A stretch of DNA of 64,000 nucleotides from positions 10,958,214 through 11,022,213 of the forward strand of contig NC_134905.1 of assembly GCF_041734735.1 (NCBI RefSeq), written 5' to 3'. This DNA is from Babylonia areolata (taxonomy: Eukaryota > Mollusca > Gastropoda > Neogastropoda > Buccinidae). Shown one piece after another: positions 23,330 to 35,235 of the stretch. How positions within the stretch are numbered: the stretch's first letter is position 1; every line of letters starts with the position of its first letter. Position numbers and translations under genes: made by a program. The notes under the pieces are model-generated. The model made no database searches, had not been told where the DNA came from, and worked only from the letters and a program-made list of their open reading frames with translations.

Positions 23330-25002
23330 GGCTATCCACATCATGACCATCCTTTTTGTCCCTTCCCTCTCTGTCCCTGTCTTGTGTTGCTTGTTAAGTG
23401 GACTGCTGATTGTTTTCAAAGACTGACTTGCTGGTGTGTTTTTAGGTTTTTTGTCGTGATTTGTGTGGGGTTTTGTGGGATTTTTTTTTTTTTTTTTTTT
23501 TGAGGTGGGGTGGGGGGGGGTTTGTTATTTCAGTGATAGTCTGTGGTTATCGGTTATCAGTGGTGTTCCAGATCCAGGATCAGTCTCGTGTTATGTTGTT
23601 AAGTAAGGAGACTAAATTTTTTCTATCCCTTGTAGTCACTTAACATCAGCTTGGGAGTGTCCAAGACATGAACAGTGGTGCAGAAGTAAAAATGAGTCTC
23701 CAGCTGACCATTTCTTTTAAGAGGTTTATGTGCATTTCTGATTTTCATAGACTTTGTGGTAAAATTGTACTCTTTTATAACCAGGTTTTATAAAGGTGAA
23801 TGGGATAGTTTTGACGTCCTGGCAGTGACCCCCTTTGTCCTGTATCATTTGTCATCTCCAAACCAGCTTTTGTTCTGCAGTCTTTGTTTCCCACTTGGCA
23901 ACACATCAGTTGTGTGGATGCCTTAGCAGGATTGAAAAAGGATGAGGATTGAAAGGCTTAAAAAGGATGAAGATTGAAAGGAAGAACAACTCAGAAAGGA
24001 TGAGGTGAGAAACCTTGGACCAAGCTGTGGGGAGAGGGTTGGGGGGAGGGGGATACGGATGTGGTGACACCAAGTTAGCAGCTAAAATAAACCAGGACTA
24101 GATGATTATAACTGGGCAAGATTGTGCCCAGATATGGTAACAGCATGATGACAATACCCTGTATGTCAGAGCAGCTGGAAGCCATTCCCTTGATGTCAAA
24201 ATGAACCCAGCCTTGTGCAGACAGGCAGGAATGGGTGATGAAATGGTGACACTTTATACATCTGAAAGTTTGCTTTCATCAGATTGAATGAACAGCCACA
24301 CAAAACTTGCATCCTGAAATGAAACGTGTGGTCTGTAACTTAATTTAGGATGTATGTGTCTGCTTGCACGTACACGCATGTTGTGTGCATGTGTTTGTAT
24401 GTGCTCTTCCTTCAACACAGCTTCAAATTGTTTTAAACAATTGTATTATGATCATAATGGTGATTTGTTTTTAAACAATTATGTATAACCTTGGAATTGA
24501 TATTCTTTTCTTGGGAGGTGGGGTTAAATTCGTTATCTTCCGATTGATTCAATGGTAGCTTCAATGAAATCTGTGTGCATGTGTGGTCATCAAATTGGAT
24601 ATCTTGTTCTGAAGGTCACAGGGTTACTTGCAAATTCAAAATTGTCCGTCTGTTTTTTATAATGGGTTCAACATGACTTGTTGCATTTGAGTAATTATAT
24701 GTTTGCATCGTTGTTGTTTATGGACGTCAGTGTGTGATGTTTTTTTAGTATCATTTCTGAAGAACACAACCAGATTAGTCACTCTCAGGTCCTTGTGCAA
24801 GGCTTAACATGACCTTGAGCAGAAATTTTACCCTTTGACCAATCTAAATCAGCTGGAAAGTCTCTCTTTTTTTTCTTTTTTTAACTATATTTTATCTTGA
24901 AGGACATTCTCATTGTGTCTCGTTTATTTTCACAAACCCTTTTTGCAGAAGAAAGTCAAAATGCAGATTTGTAGTTTTTAAAAAAAAAATGTTGAATTGG
25001 GC

Positions 25003-25022
25003 GGGGGGGGGGGGGGGGGGGG
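25003..25022. repeat. homopolymer of 20 G
   Basis: Second uninterrupted 20-G run in the window; potential G-quadruplex. Confidence 0.8.
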
Positions 25023-26989
25023 TCCATGTTTATCAATATAGGAAGGCCATTAAAATTAGACATGAAACCTGGAGAGTTTCAAATAAATGTTTGGTGATGC
25101 TACTTAAGATTTTTTTTGTTTCTTTTTTTTTCCCCTTAAATCCTAAAAAGGTTTCCCGTTTAATATCTTAAGAAATAAAAATTATGGATATTGCTTTGGG
25201 GAATATTGTGTGCCTGTTCAGTTTGTTACTTGCCAACATAAAAAAAGATTGGTATGCACAACAACAAAAAACATGTACCACTCAACTGAAAGATACTCTG
25301 AATAACAGAGCCCAACCAGAAGTTTTGCTGTTAAATATGTATTTATCTCGCATATTCCCAGCTAGTTTTAATGCTGTTAAAATGTGCTTTGTAAAATTTG
25401 GTTTACGGTAATCATATTTAACATATTCTCAACCATCATTGAAATGCTGAAATAAAAACAAATAAATAAAAAAAGATTGTGTATGAAAGGTAACAGTATA
25501 TAGAGTGAGGGAATAGCTACAATCGGGGCAGTCGTTTGTGTTCCTCATCGTCTTTTTCTTTGGGGAGGGGGTGTTCTGATGGGCATGGGGCAGTGTTTGA
25601 TGGGTTGACTGCAAGCCATCCTGTCATTATGGTGTAATGAATGTGATTGCGATGACATCTGTTTCTTTCTTCTTTCTTTTTTTTTTTTTTAAACAGAGCA
25701 GAAAGTCAGAAGAATTGTGCAATGCCATGTAAATGTTCTTGTACAGTGTCTGGCCGCAGGAGATTACTGATCACCTCTTCTGCCAGAGTTTGTTGGTCGG
25801 TTGGTTTGTGTGAGAGACATGACACCAGCCAAGGTGTCATCATTTGTGCTGCACAGTAAATCGACATTGCTTGCATCATGCTTTTCTTTTCTTTTTTTTA
25901 AAACTAGCATTAAACTTTGTTGATACAACAGATCATGAGTATTTGTCTTAGATATGTGTATGTGTGCATGTACTTTGTGTATGTGTGCATGCTGGATTTA
26001 TACAGGTTTTAAAAGGTTTTGAGAAAAAACAAAAGACTTTCATTTTGTAACTCCTTAAAAGTCTTAAAATTACCCAGGATTATAAACGTTGTTGTCTGTG
26101 TGTTTTGTTTTTGTTTTTTTTTTGGGGGGGGGGGTTTGCTCATAATATTACTGAAACAAGCAAATAATACATTGTTTCTATCAGTGATAATGGTCAGCAC
26201 TGAAAGTTCTCCCTGAATTTGGAATATAAAATGATAATGAAATGTTTAAAACCTGATCCCAAAAGAATTTTTCTGACTGCTACCTCAGATCTCATCTATG
26301 CAGCAGACATTTTTTTTGCAAGGGGCACAGGCTAGCACTTAAAACACATATGCTTTTCATTTGTTTCTGATGTGACAGTTAAACATTTTGGACTTAGGTG
26401 TTTGATTTAAAGGTTATCTGCTGTGATTGAAAAAAAAAAAAAGATTGAACCCTACCATGGTTATGGTATGTCGACATGTCAAACTGTTGTGGAACTGGGA
26501 TATTTCATAGAACTTGCATGGGAAGCACTGCTGCAGTGAAAGTGGGGTAGAGGTGTATAAACCCACACTTTTCCTCACAGTACTCTCATAAAGTATGTCT
26601 TGGAAAGATCAGAAAAATACAGCCGACCAGTCCCTCTGAAGGTAGCAGACATGGTCACCCCTAACCATCCCCTTCCCAAGAAAGGCCCAAGGCATGTCCA
26701 ACCTAACACCACCAGGAACAATCAGCAGAAAGGGGTCACACAAACTCCATCAGATAACAGTTGAACTGAGACTCCTGAGCTGAAATAAGACCGGCATGCT
26801 GAAGATCAGAACAGAACAGAAAGAGATAATGATATATCCACATTTCCATGTTCTATATATCCATATTCTGTGTGTAATATCCATGGCGTCAAGTAAACCA
26901 TTTCAGTGTCATTAAAATGTCTATACTCTCTCTCTCTGTGGAAACAAATAGTAAAAGTTGCTGAAGATGAATACTGATACTTTATGACT

Positions 26990-27720
26990 AAAGACTTAAG
27001 AGGCAAAAAAAAAAACCCGGTATCAAATGGTAATCTGTGAACTTGGGTTTGGGTATTTTTGGGATTTTCAAGGTGTACATTTAGATAATGTATTTCTGCA
27101 AACTTCACTAACACATGATCAATTGTGGACGGGAAAAACATATTTAAAGGTTCAGTTTGTACAACGGTTATGTCTCTATTCATTTAGTGAAGAATTCACC
27201 TTTAACTTCACCTATCCCATAATAACCCAGTGGAGGGTCATTCGGGCACCGCAGTGAAGACTTATCTTTTGTTAGATATGGATCGGCATATCAGATTTAG
27301 ACTTGGTATATTGGAAATAATCACACATCGGTACCGTTATAAAAAGTATGCAGTTCTGACCTCTTATGTCTCTTATATTTGTGTATCTACCAGAGTGGAT
27401 CTCTTCTGCAGAATTTTGCCAGAAGACAATACTTGTTTCTATAGGTTTTTCAGTGCGCCAAGTGTGTGCTGCACACAGGACCTCAGTTTATTGTTATTTA
27501 TTTCAATGACTAGATGCTCAGTTTGATTTTCCAAACTTGGGTGAAAGGAAGAGTGGGAATAGAACCCACACCCCCGGGGACACTGTAGAGGCAGAAGAGC
27601 ATCTTATTCATCTGCTACCTTCCTCCTGTAGTTAAAACCAGTCGCATACATCACAATGTCTATTGTGTGAAAAACTGATTGAAGATGAAGTGCATTTTGT
27701 TTTGGAATGTCCTGTTTTGT
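26990..27720 (+). mobile_element. LINE C-terminal fragment, split by a SINE
   Basis: Same family as the - strand LINE at 33.9-35.2 kb. 27035-27180 reads ELGFGYFWDFQGV-like sequence, 27250-27350 reads FRLGILEIITHRYRYKKYAV, and 27670-27715 reads QCLLCEKLIEDEVHFVLECP, the Cys-Cys-His-Cys tail. The partner copy reads FRLGVSSLAVHRYRYSKFDV and CPLCQEDKEDKVHFVLSC. A - strand SINE sits between the two last parts. Frames are broken; dead. Confidence 0.7.
27355..27635 (-). mobile_element. tRNA-derived SINE (family 1)
   Basis: On the - strand it begins GGAGGAAGGTAGCAGATGAA, with an A-box-like start, then GGGTGTGGGTTCTATTCCC as the B-box region at about 27567-27550, followed by a non-tRNA body with GAAAATCAAACTGAGCATCT. 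The tRNA-like head is Leu/Ser-like with a long variable region. It interrupts the LINE fragment around it. Confidence 0.65.
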
Positions 27721-27721
27721 G

Positions 27722-28010
27722 CGATGGGCACAATAGCCGAGTGGTTAAAGCATTAGACTTTAAATTTAAAGGTCCCGGGTTGGAATCTCAGTGACAGCGC
27801 CTGGTGGGTAAACGGTGGGTAAAGGGTGGAGACTTTTCCTATCTCCCATGTCAACATATGTGCAGACCGGCTTGTGCCTGGACCTCGGTCAAATACGCAC
27901 GTTGAAGATCCTGTAATCCATGTCAAAGTTCGGTGAATTACAGAAACCAGATCATACCCAGCATGCACAACCCCAAAAATGTAGTATGGCCTCCAACATG
28001 GCGGGGTAAA
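27722..28010 (+). mobile_element. tRNA-derived SINE (family 2), 5' part
   Basis: Head GGGCACAATAGCCGAGTGGT (A box) and CCCGGGTTGGAATCTCAG (B box, one change from consensus), followed by GGTGGGTAAAGGGTGGAGAC and a body ending ACATGGCGGGGTAAA. The - strand copy at 30705-31003 shares head and body. It is interrupted at 28010 by a foldback element; the 3' part resumes at 29950. Confidence 0.8.
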
Positions 28011-29949
28011 CAGGCCAGGGAATCTAGATTGCGTTTGATCCAAATGTGTTCAACAAAACCGCTCTTTTTACGATGAAATAGAATAAATCATACTGATCAC
28101 ACTGATATAAAGTTTACCACAAAAGGGAGGTGGGAACATATTAGATTTTGGTTTTTTATGTCAAGAACCATGTGGTTTTTTTGCTTCTGTCCGTGTGAGA
28201 GCACCTTAATAGAATCGCAAGACAAGAACATGAGGGTTACGCAAGCGCGGTATAAAGGCCGCCAGAGGAAAGCTTTCAGCACGGTACAAAGTACATGTGA
28301 CTGACTGCTGCCGCACTGATGCTGATCTATGGGCAGGAAACTCTGGCAGACAACAGATACTGCACAGAAAGCTAGTAAGAGAGCTCTATGGGGTCAAAAG
28401 GAAACAAACATTTTCAATTTTATGTATTTTGTACTAAATTGGTAGAAGACACAAATTCACTTTTATTAATGTTTTCCAGTTTCTTACCAGTCATGACATA
28501 TCATAAAGAATGAAATCGGTATTATACCAACTGCAAAGGTGAATTTACAAAGGCAGCATGGGATCATTTAGTTTGTAAGTACAATATCTAAATATGTGTC
28601 AACCAGATTTGTTTCAATGAACATTGTCTAAACAATTGATTCAGAGAGTATGGAAAGCATATGATGGCAAAATCGACCAACATCATGTCCTGATGTAAAA
28701 AGAACAGTATGAAATACATATTTGTCTTTGGAAATTAACCAGTATTTGCAAATGTTAACATGAGATATAAATAATAATCATGATAATAACAATGAATCAT
28801 TTATTTTTTATTAATGATTATGTATAACTTTTTTGTAACATGTAACATTCAATCCAAGTTACCTAAACTAACTTTCCCGACATAGATGTTTGAATTACTG
28901 GATTTATAATAATGATAAAATTGAATCTATCGTGCAATCTAGCCTATGCAATGAAATCAGTCTGTGCAAAATTATGTATTTTATTAATGATTACCTAAAA
29001 CCTTATGACACATGCAACTTAGAGCCCAAAATACCTAAACTAACTTCCTCACAATTTTTTCAGAAACACTGCAGGCACTCCATTTCACATCAATTCTATC
29101 CAATGCTTAACTTAAAGTTTAAAGTGCTACTGTTTTCCAAAGAAAAATATATATCCCATACTGTTCTTTTCACATCAAGACATGATGTTGGTCGATTTTG
29201 CCATTATCTGCTTTCCATGCTTTCTGAATTAATTGTCTGGACAGTGCTCCGACAATGTTCATTGAAACAAACCTGGTTAACACGTATTTAGATATTTATA
29301 TTTTACAAGCTAATAAGCATAGCATGAAGTATATCCAAGTTGTGCGTTGCATAAAATGTCAACAAAATTGTACTTATGAACTAAATGATCCCGTGCTGCC
29401 ATCATAAAATTCACCTTTGCAGTTAGTATAATACTGTTTTCATTCTTTATAAAATGTCATGACTAGTAAGAAACTGGAAAACATTCATGAAAGCAAATTT
29501 GCGTCTTCTTCCAGTTTAGTTTTAAGATACATGAAATTAAAAACTTTTGTTTTCTCTTTTTGACCCTAAAGAGTTCTCTTATTTTCTGTACGGTATCATT
29601 ATATTCTGTCATCCACCACAGTGTCCTACTAACGGAGGTATATGACAGCATCAGTGCGACAGCAGTCAGTCACATGTACTGTACCATGCTAAACGCTTTC
29701 CTCTTGCGACCATTTATACCACGCTTGTGTAACCATCGCATGATCTTACCTTGTGACTCTTTGTAAGGCGCTCTCTCATGGCCAGTAGTGTGAAAAATGA
29801 TTATCATAAATCAAAATCTAATTATGATCCCGCCCACCTACAGTGGTAAACTTTATATCAGTGTGATCGGTATGATTTATTCTATGTTATCGCAAAAAGA
29901 ACGGTTTTATCGCTCACATTTGGACCATTTTTGTTTCTGCCCTGGACTA
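28011..29949. mobile_element. foldback element with long diverged inverted arms, inserted in a SINE
   Basis: The left arm runs from 28011 to about 28755 and the right arm from 29949 back to about 29110. They are reverse complements at roughly 75-80 percent by eye, with indels. Shared landmarks are ATAGAATAAATCATAC, CACTGATATAAAGTTTACCA, GTACATGTGACTGACTGCTG, TTTTCCAGTTTCTTAC and GGCAAAATCGACCAACATCA. Ends read CAGGCCAGGG and (inverted) TAGTCCAGGG. Flanks are two halves of one SINE (GGCGGGGTAAA | AAATAAACGGTTATAC), which fixes the boundaries. The central loop of about 350 bp has a degenerate direct repeat. No transposase recognised. Confidence 0.75.
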
Positions 29950-30160
29950 AAATAAACGGTTATACATGTAAAACGTTGCATGTCTGAGAAGGTTGCGTGC
30001 CTGAAATCCGATTGAATGACACAGGAAATGAATGATAAGCACCCAATGGCAGCTGTCGGTCAGCTCTACCCAGGTAGGCAGCCTGTTGTGCAAATGATTC
30101 CATGTTTGTAAATCGCTTTGAGTTTTGCCTTTGACCGAGGATAGGCACTATATATAGTAA
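29950..30160 (+). mobile_element. SINE (family 2), 3' part
   Basis: Continues the SINE body after the foldback insertion: CGGTTATACATGTAAAAC, CACCCAATGGCAGCTGTC, then a LINE-like tail TTTGTAAATCGCTTTGAG and GATAGGCACTATATA. Identified as the same insertion because the SINE body ends abruptly at 28010 and resumes here. Confidence 0.65.
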
Positions 30161-30281
30161 CCATATGAAAAATTTACGCCAAAGAAATATTATACATATC
30201 CATGTTAAATTTGATATAATTTGTTGATGGCATCTACGGATGACCGAGTAAAATTTGTATTTATAGAACACTTTTCACTTA

Positions 30282-30359
30282 AGAGCATTGAGAGAGCCGC
30301 GAGAGAGCAAGAGAAAAAATATTATTTAAAGCTAAAACCATGAAGGGCATATCAAGATT
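30282..30359. repeat. 78-bp inverted repeat, left copy
   Basis: Reverse complement of 31480-31557 with about 3 differences. It starts GAGCATTGAGAGAGC and contains ATATTATTTAAAGCTAAAAC. Similarity stops sharply at both edges. Confidence 0.92.
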
Positions 30360-30704
30360 TATCATAATTAACTGCTGTAATTCTGAGGACATGAAAATTG
30401 ACACATCACCACTAGGGTCGTATCCATACGGCAGGTGTAAACGGAAATGTCTGGACCAACCTTAGAAGAGAAAATCCATCAGAAGTTGGAATTCATGGCA
30501 GGCAACTTAAGCCAAGTCTGAATCTAAACGCAGACTAAAACAGCTGAAATTTAGTCCAGCGATTTCGCTTGACTACACTTTGTATGCCCAGACTTTGTTA
30601 AAGACAAACAGTACCTTTTATTTTTGTTTAGTATTGCAGTCAACTAGAATACACCTTCTAGAAGTGTAAAATGATTATCGTTCTTCTTTCCGTTACACGA
30701 CCGC

Positions 30705-31003
30705 CATCAACTTGCCGATGATTCTGTTGAAGATTCTGTTGTGGTTGATGAATGCTGGGTATATTCGTGTCTCCATAACCCACTGAACACTGACATGGAT
30801 TTCCGGATCTTTAACGTGCGTATTTGATTTTCTGCGTGTGTATACACACGAAGGTGATTCAGGTACAAGTAGGTCTGCACATAAGTTGACCTGGGAGATC
30901 GGAAAAATCTCCACCCTTTACCCACCAGGCCCTGTTACTGAGATTCGAACCCGGGATCCTTTGACTGAAAGTCCAACGCTTTAACCACTCAGCTATTGTG
31001 CCC
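30705..31003 (-). mobile_element. tRNA-derived SINE (family 2), second copy
   Basis: On the - strand from 31003: GGGCACAATAGCTGAGTGGT (A box), GATCCCGGGTTCGAATCTCA (intact B box), GGTGGGTAAAGGGTGGAGAT, then a body with CGTGTGTATACACACGCAG and TACCCAGCATTCATC. It has a better-kept B box than the copy at 27.7 kb. The 3' end is approximate. Confidence 0.8.
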
Positions 31004-31479
31004 GTCAAATGAGGATGATAATAATGAAAATAACAGTTTATTTCTATCATTAAAATACAACAAAAAGAAACATACTGCATGAAAAATTACAATCAAACAC
31101 ACACACACACACACCCCCTCCAGACACAACAAACTAATGAATACTAGGCCGAAGAAACCAAGTGTAAATTTCCCTGTGTGCGGCAGATGACAAGCATGCG
31201 CACAGTGATTTTATTCAGGAAAATCCCTTTCTTAATAAGAATGAAGGCATTGTCAAAAACTATAATTTCTGAGAGAAGTCCAGTCGTTCATTGTCAGACC
31301 CTTATGCCCGCCCCATGAATACCAGACGTTTTGCTTTACGCCCGATGTATGTAAGTCGGTCCCAATGAGTACGATTCCCAGTTCATAAATCTGAATCTGA
31401 ATCTTTCTCTTTCATTTGTATGCACACACGTGCGCTCGTGCACACTTAAACACACTGACACTGTTTATTTTAATTTTCC

Positions 31480-31557
31480 AATCTTGAGATGCCCTTCATG
31501 GTTTTAGCTTTAAATAATATTTTTTCTCTTGCTCTCTCACAGCTCTCTCAATGCTCG
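31480..31557. repeat. 78-bp inverted repeat, right copy
   Basis: Partner of 30282-30359, in opposite orientation, 1.1 kb away. About 96 percent identical, much closer than the arms of the neighbouring foldback elements. Confidence 0.92.
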
Positions 31558-32140
31558 AACATTTTTCGCCCCACCCCTCCCTACTTCAATCCGACCCACT
31601 TTCACACAGCACCTAGCCATCCCACTCATTCTCTCTCTCTCTCTCTATCATCATCATCATTATCATCATCACCATGTCAGGTCTTGTTTTCACAGTTATT
31701 GTCCATGACGTCACTTAAACTTGGGCAACGCCTGGTGTTTGAAGGAAAAAGGTGCGGTGAAACCAAGGGGGATAAAAGGGAGTTTTCTTTCTGGAGAGAG
31801 TCGAAGAACTTTTTGCTGGTCCCTGGGGAGGTCGGTGTCAGCTCTCCATCAGACAGGTTTCTGGTCAAAGACACACAAGTTAAGGTTAAAGGCCCCATAA
31901 CCTTACACAGCCATCAGGGCAGTGGTTTCAAATCCACTGTGTCTAGTGCGCGGCATAGGAAGGCAGGGCCCAATCCTCTCCTTCCACCATTTCAACCTTC
32001 CCCAACTGAAGTCGGGTACCCTTTCACACATGGGTGTATGTGAGGAAAAACAGGCATAAGTGCTTTGACACCTAGATAGGTCCAACGATTCAAACGAAGA
32101 CAATCATATCCACTGAACTCTCTCTCTCCCTCTCTCTCTC

Positions 32141-32174
<34 letters not shown>

Positions 32175-32645
32175 GTGCACGCGCCACCACCACAATCAGC
32201 GATGAAAATCTTTGCATGAAAATCATTGCTTTAACACACTCGGAGTCAATAAGAGAGAGAATGAGACACACAGAATTGGATTGATGACAAGATTCTTACA
32301 GTTCGCTGAAAGCTTTTCTGGCCCAGCAGTCCCCGAAAGCAACTTTGTTCTGTCTTTTGCCATGGGTGGAGGGGGAACGTGAGGTGCACGTGGGGGAGAA
32401 GCATGCTGGTGATGACAGCAGTTCCTGTGTACCAAAACATCTCACATCACTTGAAGGTGTTGAACTATAAGTCCACATTAATAATAATCATAATGATATT
32501 GATTATCCAATTTATAAAGCGCCTTTCCATGTAAAACATGCTCAGTTGCATTGTACAATGTAAATCACGACAAGTTATACATTTTAACACTGAAATGAAA
32601 AACTTAATCCATAACCCTGTCCAGACAGGTACAAAAACAATTTTA
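31558..32645. other. non-coding stretch with CT/CA microsatellites
   Basis: CT tract 31629-31647, CT/CA tract 32118-32174, and a LINE/SINE-tail-like stretch at about 32480-32530 (AATTTATAAAGCGCC). A 184-codon open frame covering 31489-32043 starts in the inverted repeat and has no recognisable domain; I do not call it. Confidence 0.4.
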
Positions 32646-33839
32646 TATAGTCCACAAGGCCGAGGGGGTTACCGTACAACCCCCAGACCCCTTGGAATGA
32701 TGTAGACTGGTCTTAAATTGTTCTTTGGGGTCTAGTCTGCTGAACGCATTTTTACATGTTCCCAAGAAAAAAATTCGGACGCACACTCGCGTCCCAGTCA
32801 ATAAAATTAAGCCAAGCTCAACTTCAAAACCGCCATAAATCATATTTATATAAAGGAAACCACCACATATTTTATGTTTTCTTTTTCAATAGGGTCCTTT
32901 CTATACGAATATCCAAAATTTAAATATCTTCATTCTTTCACAAGTTATTAAGGCTTGCACTGGCCTACTATCAAATCTTTGACGAATTATCGTAAAATTG
33001 TCCTGCTGTTTTACTTTGTCACTGTAATAAAAAATCTTTCCGAACTTATTTTTATACAGGAACCTGCAGGGGTCTTCTAGGAATTATTTCAGTATGTTTG
33101 GATGAACATTGAACTATTTGGGGAGTCACACTGGTCGAGTTCTCCTGCACCCAAAATACTGTTTTGCCAGGAATCGCCTTTAAGTCGCAAAATCGTGTAG
33201 TTTTTGTGGCTAACATTGACATATACCATGTTCCCCAGCTTCAGAATACAATAAATACTTATTTGAATGATTTTCTTACAAAATACATTGTATATATCGT
33301 GCAAATAAGCGATATTAGGAAAAAGAAGGTTACCCACTGAGCACCTACCACCTGCCCCCTAACACTCACATGGATAAAGTAGACTGGTTTTAAACGTATT
33401 TAGTGTTCTGTGATGATTTTATAATTGTTTTCCACACAATTTAGCATCCTGAAGGTAACTGTGAGGCCATTGAGGGGCCAACATGTTTAGAAATGTAACA
33501 AGACTTTGTCCTGCTCTCCTATGTTCAAACAGTAAATATTTCAAGAATGTGATTTTATGGGGGTGATAATTTTATAGTGTGCTCTTGTTTGCTGTTGATG
33601 ATTAACTAGTGGACAGTTTGGGATATCATGATTTCACATTTTACGTTTATTTTGTGTATCTGTTAAAATGAGCCTGGTAAAAGAACATGAAGAAATGGCA
33701 TCAAGAAAGAGCAAATGTGAAACAATCTCCCATCAAAGGTTGAGGACGTCCACACTCCATTATAAATGTTGAAGAATTGACTGGAGAGCCTTTGGTCTGT
33801 ATTTCTAACACAAACAGTTAGTTTCAGTGAGAGAAGCGT

Positions 33840-33852
33840 CAGTCAAGATATA
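33840..33852. repeat. 13-bp target-site duplication, left
   Basis: CAGTCAAGATATA, repeated exactly at 35223-35235; it brackets a - strand LINE insertion. Confidence 0.85.
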
Positions 33853-35222
33853 CGGATACGGATGATTTATTCATCAGGCCATAGCCCCTATGAAGGGGTA
33901 CACAAACAACATTTGTTGCGTCACATTTGTTTGAATAAACACGAGAAAACCAAAATCACATGAAATCACATGAAACATAGATACATTTGCAAAACATATT
34001 ATGAGGTTGCAATTTCTCTAAATTTAAACGCTTTGTGCAGGAAAATGGACAAATTCCATACATCATTTTGCCTTTTGGACGACATCAATAAGCACAACTT
34101 GAATGTACAAGGTTGTCGGAAATATCTGGCTGGAATATATCTTTCTCTTAACCCCTTAAGAGCCGAGCAGCTCAAAACAAAATGCACTTTGTCTTCTTTG
34201 TCTTCCTGGCATAATGGGCAAATCAAATCATTAACATCAAATTTACTGTATCTGTAACGATGTACAGCCAAACTCGACACACCCAACCTAAATCTTGTGG
34301 TTATTATTCTTAGATATTTGTCCATGTTTAACGTCAAATACAGTTTCATATCATGTAGTCCGCAAAATGTTCTATACATACTAAATCTATTACTGTTTTG
34401 AACATGCTCATTCCATGCTTGCCATCTACAATCAATTAAACGTTGATGAAAAATGTTAATGAAATCATTTATGCTACCCACACCTTGATTGAACCACACT
34501 TTGCCAAAACCATTTTCACACAGACAAATGCGTACATCAGTTAACCAATTTTTCTTTCCTCTAGAATCCAAATCAAACAACATTTTGTAAGTTTTCAACG
34601 GTATCCTATTTCATCCATTTGTACTAATCTAAGCCAATATCATATGCACTGAACAGCAGAATTTTTCAACTATAGGGTATCTATTAGTTTCACCATATAC
34701 AAGGTCATTAGGGGTGCGCATATCAAGACCCAAAAACTTCTTCAAAGCAAATAGATGCACAGATTCACAATGAAACGCAGCGTTGTTTAAACCCCACAAC
34801 TCTGAACCATATTGCACAATTGGCTGCACTTGAAAATCAAACATTTTCAGAAACAATTTCATGGAAGTATTATTCAATAAAGACAGTATTCTCATGATAC
34901 ATAATAACACATTTTTTGCCCTACAAGCAAGATCTTTGCAAGCCGAAACAAAGCTTAAACACGTAGTAAAAAATATCCCTAAATACATGTACACATTTAC
35001 CACAGGCATTGTAACACTATCATAAAGCCATTTTTCCCTCACACCTAAGAATCCCCCCTTTCGAAATACAATAATATTACTCTTTTTCATATTAACCTTC
35101 AACTGAAGAGATGTGGCAGTTTGATGTAAGACATTTAATTGATTCTGCAGACCAACAACAGTCTCGGATTATAAAATAACGTCGTCAGCCAGCAAAAGAA
35201 TAAACAGTTCAAATGCATCATT
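33853..35222 (-). mobile_element. 5'-truncated LINE with 13-bp TSD
   Basis: 1370-bp insertion whose 3' end (at 33853) reads, on the - strand, GATGAATAAATCATCC with a short ATCCGT-type tail. Two open parts: 35102-34629 (157 codons) with YLGIFFTTCLSF, RAKNVLLCIMRILS and PIVQYGSELWGLN (RT thumb/after-RT region), and 34598-33999 (199 codons) with FRLGVSSLAVHRYRY and CPLCQEDKEDKVHFVLSC (Cys-His tail). The parts are separated by a stop and frame change. The clade is uncertain; it is an APE-type LINE. It sits in the loop of the foldback element, so it is younger than that element. Confidence 0.8.
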
Positions 35223-35235
35223 CAGTCAAGATATA
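35223..35235. repeat. 13-bp target-site duplication, right
   Basis: CAGTCAAGATATA, partner of 33840-33852. Confidence 0.85.

Larger units (their letters stand above)
21688..26989. other. 5.3 kb without recognisable genes
   Basis: Mostly AT-rich DNA with microsatellites (CA at 21955-21974 and 22159-22198; GT near 23163), poly-T at 23480-23501, a 20-G run at 25003-25022 and the 43-bp duplication listed separately. Open frames are short and compositionally ordinary. I see no exon with flanking splice signals that I would defend. Confidence 0.4.

Noticed and set aside
31489-32043. 184-codon open frame
   Set aside because: Starts in an inverted repeat, crosses a CT microsatellite and has no recognisable domain or splice context.
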